From the NCBI GenBank assembly GCA_000310025.1, contig FN649736.1, forward strand, positions 4,525,740 through 4,589,739: a stretch of 64,000 bases of DNA. Direction: 5' to 3'. The notes beneath the pieces were generated by a model. That model was not told the origin of the DNA. It did no database searches and saw only the letters and a list, made by a program, of their open reading frames with translations. Positions within the stretch are counted from its first letter, which is position 1; each line of letters begins with the position of its first letter. The stretch comes from Ectocarpus siliculosus. Lineage: Eukaryota; Sar; Phaeophyceae; Ectocarpales; Ectocarpaceae. Shown one piece after another: positions 9,701 to 21,472 of this stretch. Position numbers and translations under genes: made by a program.

Positions 9701-12700
9701 ACGCTGCAGATGTGTGTGCGAAGGGCTCGGGAACTTCAGAAAAGAAATTCGACAGAAGCCTCGACAAAAGCCGCGCGCCGACTGTTCGCGCAAGTCTTGT
9801 GCCGTTTGATTTGGAGAACACTTCGTTTGAACCAACCACACACACATGTTCAAAGGAAAGAGGACCTCGGATTAAAGGCAGTCCTGCGTGAGTAGGGTAA
9901 TTTATCTGCTTTTAAAATCCAAAACACACTTACTTCCGCACCGCCAGCGCTTGCTTGTTGAAGAGCTGGGTAAGCCCTCCTTCCTGCGGAACGTCAAATC
10001 TCCTGCCGATGTTGACGTGATTATGTGGGTATGGAGCTCTTCGTCTTGAGGCTGGTGTCCGTCTCAAACAAAGCTAGCAAGAAGTGGTCCACCCCCTACG
10101 ATTACAAGACAGTGCCAAGCCTCTGTTTCCTCTGAACCTGTTCAGACCTCAACACCGCCGCTTTCGCACGCCTTACGGACGATGCGATTTCCCCCCGCAA
10201 GGTGTTGCTTGAATTGGCGCTACAGAACTCGTCGGCATTGATTTTTCTGCTGCCCAACTCCCCGATGGTGATTCCCCGCACAGGATTCTATGCCGGCTAC
10301 GTGGCCAGCGCGTACATGCTTGGACATTTTCTGAGCGGATACTTGTGGGGGTACGCTTCCGATTCCGTAGGGAGGAAGCCCGTGATTCTCGTCGGGCTAT
10401 TGGCTGTCGCGGTGCTGTCGCTGACATTCGGTCTGTCCACCACTTACGAGCTCGCCATTTCGTCCAGGTGGGTTATGGCCACGGGGGGGAACTGGCAGAA
10501 GTTGCGGAAGGTTCACAATGGCGGTGTCCGACCTGTGTGCGCCGAAACAATGATCAAATTGTTAAATAATGAGGTTGGAATTCGACTTTGGCCCGGGTGG
10601 CCCCGTGCCCGTTGCTTCTGAGCAACGCCCAAACGCCTGGGAAAATGTGTCCGCCGCTGGTTGGAGAACGTCATGGGTGCAGGCTTTCTGCAGCTGTTTT
10701 CGTTGCCCTGCAATCCACAACGAACAGATCTCCCGAAGCAACCAACAACCCGCACTGAATTGGTTATTAAGTAGGAAGAATAGCGCTTGTCGTGTTAAAC
10801 TTGAAGAAAACTGCGCTGTTCATCGCGGTTCTTCATGTTCATCGCAGGTTGTCTCAAGCTACTGTAGTGCAGGATAGCCCATTGCGTGGTATGCGCTGCT
10901 TGTATTGAAGCGATCTCCAACCGTGCCGCACTTCAGCGCGCATTATACTCCAAGACACGCTGTCATTTGCATGCGATTGTCCCTCCCAGGTTCGTCCTCG
11001 GGGTCATGAATGGCATCATGCCCGCGATCAGGACTACCGTGTACGAAGTGTGCACGACCAATTCGCACGTGGTGCAAGCGATGGCCTACATCGATGGTGA
11101 GGGGTGCCCAGAAAACCCTAAGCGAGGGGGCGCATCGATGCGCCCTCAACTTGTGGCTGATGTCAAAACGTAGTGGGGCAAGGATTCACGCTCCCCTCGG
11201 TTGACGTTTAGGGACCTCGCGGCCCTCGCAACAACTCTAGAGGGCGTTGACTTTGTACAGATTGCGGAAAGGCCTGAAATTCTCTTCCTCAAGGTCTTGC
11301 ACCCTTCGCACCGATTCTCCGCTTCTTCTTCCATCAGGTGCCAAAGCTGTTACTATAGTTTTCGGCTCGGCTATGGGGGGACTCCTGGTGCAGCCGGTTG
11401 ATCACTACCCGAACGTGTTTTCTGGCACAGGTCTGTTCGGGAGGTAAGTGCTTAACCAGCAACCCCATCATCAATGTACCGACATTCCCGATCTCACATC
11501 AATCTGTGGTGCATTTTCTAGGAGCGAACGTTCTGGAGGAAGAGGGGGTTGCTGTCGCCTGACTACGTTCTGTGTGGCGCTTGATCAACCACTTCGTCAC
11601 ACTGTCCGAACCCAGTTTATCGTCCGGGGTGTCGAGTGATCACAGCTTCCATAAGGGTCCTTTGTGGTAAACGGCACGTTTTGGCACCCCAAACCGCTTG
11701 TGCGTAAGCCTTGAAAGCGTCAAGGGGCGAGGAATTTGACGCTACATGGTAACTCAGATAGTCCAGGGAAGCCCCAACGGCGCGTTACCCGACAGTAACG
11801 AAACAAACGCGAGGTTAACGTGCTGATCTGATGCTGGACAAGGTCACAGGATGCTCACTTAGCACGCTGGCTCTTGGGTTTTTGACATGCTCTCCATTCC
11901 GTGCTGTTTATCGGGATGTCAAGCTGAGGTTCCCTTGTCTTCACACGAAGCTCCGGTTAAGCTTGTTTGTTGTCGGCTGGGCGCCCCGCTCGCACATCCC
12001 ATCCAGGTTTCCGTTCCTGCTTCCGAACCTCGTCGGGGTGGGCTTGGCGCTCCTAATCCTGCCGATAGTGATTGCGTGCGTTCCCGAAACTAAGGATTTC
12101 GAGGACACCTGTTCAAGATCGAGATTTAGTAGGTGAGAATAACGCCGACCAGTGCTTCAAAGGGCACGTGGCTGTGCAATAGTATTGCTTAGCCAGGGGC
12201 GTGCGTGCCATTCATTGGACGCTGTTGTGGACACTCGGCGCCAAGTTTCTTGTAGTTGTCTCCTATTGAAGTGAGAGGCTTGGTTGGGGCATCTAGACCT
12301 ACATGTAGGCAGACGTTTGGACAGAGCAAAGTCGCGAGAAAACAGAGCACATCGTGCAGGTTTAGGGCAATTTTTCAGGGGCGTGTACTACACGGATCAC
12401 GCATGACTCTCCACAGGCATACACGCTATTCATAACTCAGCAACCTTGGTCCCGGCGCATTCCTTCCCTGCGCCGTGTGTACCATCCATCAGCGTGAGTA
12501 GCGGCGAGGCGACGTCCGGCCTTTCCGCCGAAAGCTCACCCGCGCGGGATCGAACGATTGTCCGACGTCCCCCTAAAGGTGGGGCGTTAGCCTACACTTC
12601 ACTGGGGGACGAGGACGTCTCTGCTCAGCAAGCAGCACAGGAGCCCCGTAGCGTGAATGACTCCGGAAGCCGAGCGGCGCACAAGGAAGGTGGCCTCGAT

Positions 12701-15700
12701 ACCCGTGAGCCACCCCTCATCCGCAAACGAGAAGAGCAGAGGCTCTGCGGCCCTGGCGGCTTGCTGTCCGTGCCCAGGGTCAAGCCCCTCTTGTTTCTCG
12801 TGTGCGTTGTCCAGGTGAGACGCGCGGGCTGGCAATTTGGTGGGGATCCGGATATGGTTCTCTCATATGTAAAATCGGCGAGACAACAGAAGGGAACACA
12901 ATCGGCACGAATCCATCCCCAGCTGCAGGTCCCCAAACTTCTGTGGAATGAACGAACTTGTTGATCATTCATGCATTGTTCTGGCTGTTGGGCCTGCTTG
13001 AAAGTAACCTGGTGGCTCTTGGACGGGCTACGCTCACGGGGATCTCAATCGAACCCGTCACTCAGAGCAGGTCCCGGTGTTCCTCGTCTTTTTCTGACCG
13101 AAGCAGCCGAGGTGGGAGCCACAATACGTTGTATGTCGGTTAAGGCTAAGGAGGACTAGGTTGAGGTCACATGACGACCTTCATCGACATTCAATGCAAC
13201 CAGACTACCATTAGGGTCACCCGTCGAGCAGAGAAACATCGAATCCTCTCAGGTACGTTTCCTCGGATATGTCGATTTTGATTCTACATAGTGTGTTGCA
13301 TGGGAATGGGAATGCTTGGAACCCCCGACATGCATCGCATGACCCGTCCAAATTCGAAATATATATGTATAAAAATGTCACCGGGCCGAGTGGAGTACAG
13401 GTCTGAAGCCCGATAGGGATCCAGTTTTCGTCAGCGAAATTCTCAAACCTATGTTTGATTTTGACACCAGGATATTGGCCCAAGGCGCGCCGCATCCTGG
13501 TTTTACTTTGGTTTAGAGTTGGCGATCAAATGCTTCTTCTCTAAAATACTTTTTTTGTTCCATCGATGTTCGGGAGATTGCAACTACAGATTTTTGAGTG
13601 AGGTTGAAGATGTGTGCCTCCTGTCCCCCGCCCAGCCTTCTGCAAGTTTGGTACAAAACCTTCTGTCACTTTTGAAAAACGCGTCTCTCTTTTCTCTAAC
13701 TTATTCGTAGATTTCCTCGGTGCCACACCGAACCGAGACGAACCGACTGGCCTAACCGGGCCTAACCGACTCTAACCGACTCATTTGTTTTTGTTTGGCC
13801 TTCACTGGACTTCCTACCCTTACAATGCATGCTCTGTGCCACACACCACGACGTTTCTTCAGTCCAATGTGTCTACGTATCGCTATCACCTTAGGCAAGG
13901 GGCGGCATGGATTTTACGTCGTCAGGGCTGAATGAACTGTGGAATTTGTAGTCTCTCTCAAGACGCGGCACACATGGCAGCTCGTTTCTTTTACGGCACA
14001 CATGCAGCTCACTCCTTCCCCCCCCACAGATTGGTTTGGTGTCGCGTTAGTAGTTGCCTCTTTCGTTATTCGGTAGTGCTATTTTCGACACCGGCGTCGC
14101 AAAAAATTATTTACGACACCCCAAAAATACTTCAAACTTCCATTCTCTGTGTTCCTACGGCTCTTCGCTGTCGCGCAAGCCCTCATTCTCTCCATAGTGA
14201 CCGGTGGTCGCCGAGATATGGACCAAAGTGGTGTCACGGCACCACCTCGGCGGTGTCGCAAAATATGCATATTTACCACATCGCGCGAAACTTTCCGAAC
14301 ACACCTCCAACAAGCACGAAACCAATCGCGCTGTGTTCCCATGCCCACCAGCTGTCGCGTAAGTCGATATTCGGCCGAACCCAGCATGGGGTTCCCGAGA
14401 TACATGTTGTTGCCGCTATACATTTAGATGTACACCTACCTATCGTCTCGCTATAGGAACGATGCCAGGGTCAACTACGTATTCGGCTTCGTTCTTTTTC
14501 TCGTCCGCCGATGTCCATCTTCGGCTGAATCCTCCATCCTTGTCGGTCTCCGGGAATGGTCCTTCCGCCCCCGCGGTTTGGCGGGTGTCGCAGTACACCC
14601 GATGTGCGATCACACCTCTTCTCGCTTGACATCAAGACGTCTTCCTCGCGAGTCGAAACGTTTCGGCCTCCCTTTGTTGGGGGCCTGCGCTGGATTCGCG
14701 GTCGTCTGCTCACCGAGCACGTACTGGACGTATGCCCCGACTGTGGGTCTGTATATCCAGGGCCTGGTCAGGCGAAACTGAACGCAAGGTTTCGTCCACG
14801 TTCTCCTCGCTCTTGGCTATAATCGTGGTAAAGACTCGCCGCTGATTGAATGCCTTGCGGCGTTCTGCCGCACGTTTTGCACGTTCTGTGGAGTACACGC
14901 CCTCGTTGTCGTAGTCGTCGCCGAACGTAAGCCCCCAGTTGTGATCGTTCGCCGCTACTCCTATTCTTGCCCGAGTAGGCATCACTGCCGTCACCCTCCT
15001 TGTCATCGGCGCTACTCCTACCCTCTTGCCCGAGTAGGTATCACTGTCGGGATGCTCCTGGCCATCGCTGCTACTCCTATTCTTGCACTGTCGCCATCCT
15101 ACCCGCTAATGTTACCTTTCCCACTTTCCCCCCCCTCTCCACGCCATTCTTGGGCAGACTGCCGTCAATGAAACCATCGTTGGTGACAGTATCATTGCCA
15201 TCTGCTGTGCGCCCCCCCGAACTCTTGCCTCTGCCCATTCATTTCGGGGGTACCGGCATTGATCTGGCATGCGCTGCGTTGGCGTCGACAAGACAAGGAC
15301 AAGGAGGAACCGTCTGCATCCAACCTCTTGAATCCATCACCACAATGGATGAGGCGGGTTCGAGATCTTCATCCTCTTGGACATTGTATACGGTCCCAAA
15401 GCCAATATTTCGGTGTCCCACGTCCCGGTGTGAAACCGAGTTCCGATTCCGACATGCATATCTCCCTGGTTTGATCGAACCAGATGCAAAATATCGCAGG
15501 GCATAGTTGCTAAATATATCCGCTTCACTGTCACCTCTGAGGAGGGAAACTCGTCGATGTAACCGATATGAATCTGAAGCAATATTCTGTGTTTTCAGTA
15601 GCACGCCGCGGTGGTCGACATGCGAGCTTAGGAGTGAACGTGGGGCAAAACTCCTGTGGCATCCCAAAGAAATTGGTACCACCGTTGAAGAAATAGAGCT

Positions 15701-18700
15701 CCATGGAATTACGATCTTCAAGAAGTTCACTCATTCATTCTCGCCGATGACTTTCATAGGCACGCTTTCGGTGTCCCATGTTGCCGCGTGTAGCCGGGTC
15801 CCACTCCTTCCAAACATGCTGTTTCACTGTCGTAGCCCTACGTGAGAATTTCACTCCTTTCTGCTTGTCCATGACATTCATATCGAGGGCTATATGTGCC
15901 AGAAGTCCCGATCTGAATCGAGTCCCAACTCTGACCCGTATATTCCCCTTGTTTGATCGAATCAGAGGCATCACAGTGCAGGGCGTCATGCGCGATATAT
16001 GTTTCACTGTCAGCTTCGAGGAGGGTCGTTCGTCGAGAAAACCCTATGTATCTGAAACAAGGTTCTGAGTTTTCGGTAGTACGACACGGTGATCGCGTTA
16101 GCAGTAAAAGTTCTTCAACACCTGCAATATCCAAAAACACGTGGTCCCATGTCGTTCAAGAAATAGAACTTCACGGAAACACGGTATTCACGAAGTTCAC
16201 TCATACTTCTTGACGATGACATCCATAGGCAAGGCTTTCCGTGTCGCAAGTAGGGGTGTCAAACTGAGTTCCGACGTCTCCGAAATATTCTATTCATAGA
16301 CAAGGCTATAGTTGTCCCAAGTTGCGGTGTCAAACTGAGTCCCGACTTTTTCAAAACATGCTGTTTCACTGTCGTATTCCGACGTGAGAATTCACTCCTT
16401 CCTTCTTGTCGCTGACATTTGTATTGAGAGCTGGCTGTGCCCGAAGTCCCGGAGTCACACGTGCACCTCTCTTGGTTGATCGAATCAGAGGCATAACATC
16501 GCAGGGCGTCATTACGCAAAACATATATGGTTCACTACTGTCATCGTCGAGGAGGCTTCCTCGTCGAGGGAACCGATGTGCATCTGAAGCCAAAACTCTG
16601 CCTTTTTCAGCACTTCAGTAGCACGACACCCTTGAATAACGGGATGTGAAAATACTGCGAAAGCAACACGATAATCCCAGGTAAAATGGCGCCATGTCGG
16701 TGAAGTACTGGGACTACTACAAGCAAATGGACCGGAACAATTTCAATCCTTCCGTCCATGAAATTCGCAGCAGATTCGGCGGTATTCGGGGAAGTAGTCT
16801 ACACGAACTCTGACAAGCGCCCTTCCCCAATCGCCTTTCTCCCAAACCTATGCACCGTTCGAAGCAGTGCCCGATCCGCACGTTCTTGCTGACTTTGCTC
16901 CGCTGCTGCGGCGTTTCCATCGCTGATGCCCTCCGGCGCACTCGGCAAAGGATACTTGGCTTTCCATCCCCCACCCTCCTTTTACGCTTTGCTCGTGGAA
17001 ACTGAGGGTTGAGCGCTTCCTCCAACCCCTTGGGTAAGTGAGTCTAACCCCTTGCCGCCCGTACGCCCACCTCCTACAGATAGTCCACCCCTGTCCGCCT
17101 CTTTTGAACATGTGCCCCCCGCCGTGGGCATTCCACCTTCGTCACCCGTCTTCCCAACCCCACCGTATCCCTTTTTTACTTCCATTTGTTCGCCATTCCC
17201 CCTATATTTCTCCCCTCCACCTGCGCCCTCGTTCTCGGGCGTCGTAAGGCCGTCTTGAGAAAGGCAACATGTTGGTGTACATGAATAGCGGCAACCACGT
17301 GTTGGGTTTGGCTGAATGACGGCTTGTGTCACTGCCGGGGGTCTGGGAACACAGCTCGATTAGTTTCGTGCCTATTGGAGTTTTTTTGGAACGTTTCGCA
17401 CGGTGTCGTAAACAAGCTTGTTTTCGACACCGCCGAGATGGTGCCATGGCATCACTTTGGGCCATATCTCGGCATCCACCAGTCACCATGGGGCGAACGA
17501 GGTGTACATGTTCTCCAGATATCACTGCTGCTTGCTGTGTGCTGGTAGATTGTAATGATGACTACTAGAAGTAGTTCTGTGGTGGATCAACCACCCGGTC
17601 AATCGGTTCAAAAGTGCACACTCTGTGTTGTTTTCGTACACTAGAAGGAGGACACATTTATTCTGGTGGCCGTTTGCGGTCCATGGAGACCTTTATCCTT
17701 TCGTGGTGCAGTCGGGAGCCCCCCACACCTGCGGGGTCTCCCACACCTTCTACAGTTTTGCTAAAAGGCCCATGAGACACTCACGGGCAGCCCATGTGTG
17801 ACCCATGGGCCACCCATGGGCACTTTGTTGCCCATGGTTGACCCATGGCTGACCCATGGGCATGCATGCCCATGGGTAGCCCATGGGCTGGGCGGCCCAT
17901 AGGCAACCCATGGGAAGCCCATGGGCGGCCAATACAGCGCTTCAACCGGAACCAGTGTACTCCTAAACAATACACTATGTGCTTTGGAACGGGCATGATA
18001 GCGGCAAATAACCCTAAAACCCTAACGCTAACCCTACCCCTAACCCCAAGCCCACACGATGCGTGCTAGGTTGGTTGGCGTTGGTGGCGAATGTCTAGGT
18101 TGATGTGCAGGTAGCTAAGTTCTAGGTTGATATGCGGGTGGCGAAGTTCTAGGATGAAGTGCCCATGGTGGGCACTTCATGGGCACTTCATGGGCCGTCC
18201 ATGGACTGCCCATGGGTGATGAGGTGCTCATGGGCCACCCATGGGCCACCCATGGGTGTCCCATGCGCGGTTTAGCACAACTGTCAGTCGTGTGGGAGGT
18301 TGCACCTGCGGCGCACACCAAGCATCGCTCCGCCCACTACCCACATCGCTGATTCTATATTCTCAAGATATGTAGATAGATGTCGTCCAGCATGTGGGAC
18401 GGGTTTCCGGGGGAGGTCAAGCACATTCAATAGGCTGCAGACGTATGCCGGGAAGGTTATACAATTTAAAGGAACTCCACCAACCATCACGGTTCAAAAT
18501 CAAAAACGGAGAAAGATGTTGTCTCTTCCATCTTTCCTTGTTTCACTTCACATCGATGGACTCTCATATCCAGACTTGAATAATCCTTTCGTCACCAACG
18601 TGACCAACTCCCATCGTACTCGACTCCAGACAGACATACCGTCCCTGGGGGAAAATGGAAAGAGCTTCAGACGAGGCCGCGGCAACCCCCGGGTTGTTAT

Positions 18701-20314
18701 TTGGCATACATCACGGCTTTTCACGACGCGGGTATGTCTGCACGCATGTGTTGCACATATCTGAAGAAGAGAAACGTTGTTACTCCGAAACCCTCCGCCA
18801 TGGTGAGAATAGACTGCTTCGTGAGAGCTCCTGAGATGTCTCGGCGTCTGTACGTTCTTTTTTCGTGGCGACCGCCGAACCGAAACCGTGTTTGGCCCTG
18901 CACCAACGCGCACCTGTGCCATTCGCTGAACTAACGGCCTGTCCGCTAAACCTCCCCGTGCCGTCTTTGACTCAACCAACCGAAATGCGATAGAGCCTCC
19001 AATCGGGTTTTGAAGAGGTGTTTCCTCTTTGGGCGCTCTCCACCGTGAGTGTTGGAGGGCTGGGCTGGGGCACCATGGAGATCGGCAAGGTGTGGAGGCG
19101 ACGTAACGATGTGTTTGTTTCTCGAAAAATGGATAATCGACGAGGTTGACGGCTTCCAGTGCAGCAGTCGTGGCTCCGATATAAGAGGGTGCCTGTGAGA
19201 CGGGGCTCCGACATAAGGGTCGTTCTCACCAGAACCCAAAGAACCTGTTTTTCGTTCCCCGAACCCCGAGCCCCGAACCAACTTGCCAGAACCATGATTT
19301 TTCACGGAACCGGTTCTAGAGTTAAGAGGGTCGAGGGCCTTTGCCACGGAGCCATGACTGTGTATTGTATTTCCCGCTTGCTGAACCTCGATTCCGACTT
19401 GGATGCTCCAAGGGTTTCCATGTTCATCACGTTAATTTTCACCATCATGTCAAATAATCAAAGAAATGCGCGATCGTTACTTGCGCTTCCGTCCGAACAG
19501 GTTCTGTTCATGACGGGTTGTATTATGGTCGTGGCTCAGCTGCTCATATTTCCGTCGGTGATCAAGATTATTGGAGCGGTGACGTGGATGCGCACAGGCT
19601 GTCTTCTAGGTATTTCCACCTTGCTTGCTACCCCAAACGCCAAGCTCTTCAGCTGGAACTACACTACCCTGTTCGCAGCGTCGGTTGCGAGTGTGACCGT
19701 CGTCAACTGTTGCTTGGCAGCGGTGAGTCCCCGAAGAGCAACACATGGAAATGGGCCATTCAAACGCTACGAAAGGTTCTCCCGCACCATTGAAAGCCTC
19801 TTCCTTGCTGCATGCATACATACGTCACGCGATGAATCAAGCAACCAGATGTTACGTCTTGGTGGGTATGATGTTGCCCGTCTTTATATTGTTGGATGTG
19901 CTCTCTCCTATTTCCGCTGGGGCAATTTCCATTCCGCGGAGGTATACCTTATACGGACACTCCTTAATTTTCCCACGCCTGACTTCTCGAACAAAGGTGA
20001 GCATCACGTTGACAGTGGCATCGACTAGCATCGTCCCCTCCAGATTGCGGGGCAAGCTCAGCGGGCTGTACAGCTCAGCGGGGAGCTTGGGTCGGTTCAC
20101 GAGTGCCGTTGGCTTCGCGGTCTTGTTCGCGTGGTCAATTTCTTCCGACATCCTTGGTTTGATCGACCACCGGTTTGTTTTCTACTCGTGCGCTCTTGCC
20201 CTGGGTGTGGCGACGGTAGTGGCATGGCGCACTCTTCCTGCAGAGGTTTTTGGGGATAAATCCGCCGCTGAAAACGTGGAGGATGAGATCCATGATGCTG
20301 GCGTTACGCCCTAA
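6735..20314 (+). CDS. MFS transporter, ZIFL (zinc-induced facilitator-like) type
   Basis: A twelve-helix secondary transporter in a cell membrane. Exons read: 6735-6915, 10284-10467, 10990-11096, 11338-11443, 12007-12128, 12417-12814, 19501-19722, 19997-20314. Exons 1-4 join in phase. They give GFYAGYVASAYMLGH, the MFS signature WGYASDSVGRKPVIL, then GGLLVQP and PNVFSGTGLFGRFPFLLP, all matching the plant ZIFL/fungal relatives. Exon 6 is a long polar central loop followed by helix 7. The last two exons cover helices 8-12. The exon 5 donor must be GTAGGT at 12129, because GTGAGA at 12133 breaks the frame. The exon normally encoding the loop after helix 7 was not found in the 6.7-kb intron. Substrate is unknown; relatives move metals, auxin or potassium. 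Sum of exons is about 545 codons. Confidence 0.85.
9456..9891 (+). pseudogene. Unrecognised open frame inside MFS intron 1
   Basis: An open frame of about 145 codons without a good start ATG. It contains an Ala/Arg/Lys-rich helix (around 9540-9620), a Trp-containing motif GWKWITDQVY, and a basic tail ending at a TGA near 9889. Amino-acid composition looks protein-like, but no family is recognised. It could be a relic of a mobile element or an unannotated exon. It cannot be spliced into the transporter without breaking the conserved junction between exons 1 and 2. Confidence 0.3.
13428..13890 (-). repeat. Dispersed repeat, copy 2 (without insert), in MFS intron 6
   Basis: Reverse complement of the 3395-4445 repeat without its central 520 bp. 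It acts as an empty site that defines the borders of that insert. Confidence 0.8.
14710..15006 (-). pseudogene. Coding relic inside the inverted-repeat element
   Basis: A minus-strand frame of about 98 codons contains an acidic start (GDDYDNEGVYS) and a basic helix (ERAKRAAERRKAF). The signal continues leftward in another frame with an AT-hook-like NKGRPKRFDSRGRR, then hits stops. This looks like a frameshifted DNA-binding protein of a transposon. Function is not known. Confidence 0.35.
15390..16640. repeat. Three diverged tandem units of about 500 bp
   Basis: Each unit carries TTGATCGAAYCAGAKGCA, TTTCACTGTC, GAGGAGG and TCGTCGA words, then a block beginning AGAAATAGA (ca. 15690 and 16158) with AAGTTCACTCAT. 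Units start near 15420, 15900 and 16440. No shared open frame. Confidence 0.65.
17761..18272. repeat. CCCATGGG palindrome array around a telomere-like core (element A)
   Basis: The left arm (17761-17935) and right arm (18162-18270) are packed with GCCCATGGGC, CCCATGGG and one-base variants, each self-complementary and centred on CATG. The middle (17958-18102) is unique sequence with degenerate CCCTAA repeats, then CTAACCCCAAGCCCACACGA at 18040-18059 and GTTGGCGTTGGTGGC. The same middle recurs in element B (26490-26627), with a different palindrome around it. Confidence 0.8.
19166..19330 (-). repeat. Inverted copy of the CCCTCTTATA-motif repeat
   Basis: Reads GGCTCCGATATAAGAGGGTG, GGCTCCGACATAAGGGTCG and TTAAGAGGGTCG, the complement of words at 3275-3382. 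It lies about 170 bp upstream of MFS exon 7. Confidence 0.65.
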
Positions 20315-20848
20315 AGTTATCCGAAAGGTATCGTTTCCTGCTCTCGACCCGCTGGCGAGATGGACTTGACATATGATGCGCACTACAGCAGGCAGCGGGG
20401 CTTTGACATCATTGAGTTTTTGATTATGACTGAACCAGGGTGAAGGATTGGCCCCCCGCCCCCCAATCGGGCTGGGGGCCAACATCCAGGACGGATGGTG
20501 GTGAGTGTCCGGGAGGAAGGAAAGAAGAAGAAGAAGGGGAGAGGACTTGTAGGGGCGGGAAGAAGGGACGGTGTTGGGAGAGGCAAGGAAGTGGTGAAGA
20601 ATTTCGGCACTCGACGAGCGCGTGGTCCCGTCGGGGGTGAAAGGGACATGTCAGTCCGTTGTCTTGTCTATCGGAATCGAAAAGCCGAAAAATGGAGGTA
20701 TACATGATGTACATAACGATGGAGAAGGCCGACGAGGAAGGTACGAAGATAGGCAATTGCACCCCACTTTCAAAGCCGGTGTGAAAACCGCCGCAAGGAA
20801 GGAGTGCGAAGGGAACAAAAAAAAACGGAGACGTCGACGTTTACGTCG
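20315..20848. other. Downstream flank of the MFS gene
   Basis: Includes a purine-rich AAGAAGAAGAAGG tract (20522-20540). No gene, terminator or repeat could be supported. Confidence 0.3.
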
Positions 20849-21472
20849 TGGAACGATCCTTCCGTACAACGCAGGTACTCACCAATGCAAGACGGGGAGG
20901 TAAAATACCCATCGTGAAAGTCAAAGCGCGGTCATAACTGCATATGACTCATGCGCGGAGAAGTCGCCACGGGGACTGATCAACAAGAAGTTTGAAGGCC
21001 GGCTGAGAAGGTTTGAAGACACAAGCGCTTAAGCGGCGATGGCAAGCGCAACGTCAAAACTTCACAAGAAGGAAAGTGCATACAAAAAAAGAAAAGGCCG
21101 GATGCCGACCTATGGCTCTCCCGGAATGAAGGGATTCCCATAATTTCCAAAAGGTAATCCACAAGTATCGAGGAGGCCGACGACGATTAATGACACACAT
21201 GTGGTACACAAAGAAGGATAGGGGAAGGAAACACAAAGGAAACAAAATCGTACTTTCATGCAATCCTTCCTTATAACGCAGGTACTCACCAATGCAAGAC
21301 GGGGAGGTAAAATACCCATCGTGAAAGTCAAAGCGCAGGTCATTAACTGCATATGACTCATTCGCGGAGAAGTTACCACGGAGACTTATCAGGTTGAAGT
21401 TTGAAGGCCGGCTAAGAAGGGTTGAAGACACAAGCGCCTAAGCGACGATGGCAATCGCAACGACAGGAAGCT
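20849..21472 (+). repeat. Direct duplication, about 210 bp repeated at 407-bp spacing
   Basis: 20860-21065 and 21267-21472 share long near-identical stretches, from AACGCAGGTACTCACC through GGGGAGGTAAAATACCC to GACACAAGCGC. The spacer between them is only weakly similar. No coding frame is conserved. Confidence 0.8.

Larger units (their letters stand above)
14190..17522. mobile_element. Compound element bounded by 250-bp inverted repeats
   Basis: 14190-14440 and 17262-17522 are inverted copies of each other. Shared words include GCCGAGATATGG, CTCGGCGGTGTCG, GAGCTGTGTTCCC and a terminal GTACACC. Between them lie a short tandem region (14930-15080), three diverged units of about 500 bp (15390-16640), and minus-strand coding relics. 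The whole 3.3 kb sits in an intron of the MFS gene. Terminal inverted repeats suggest a DNA transposon, but no transposase motif is recognised. Confidence 0.6.
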
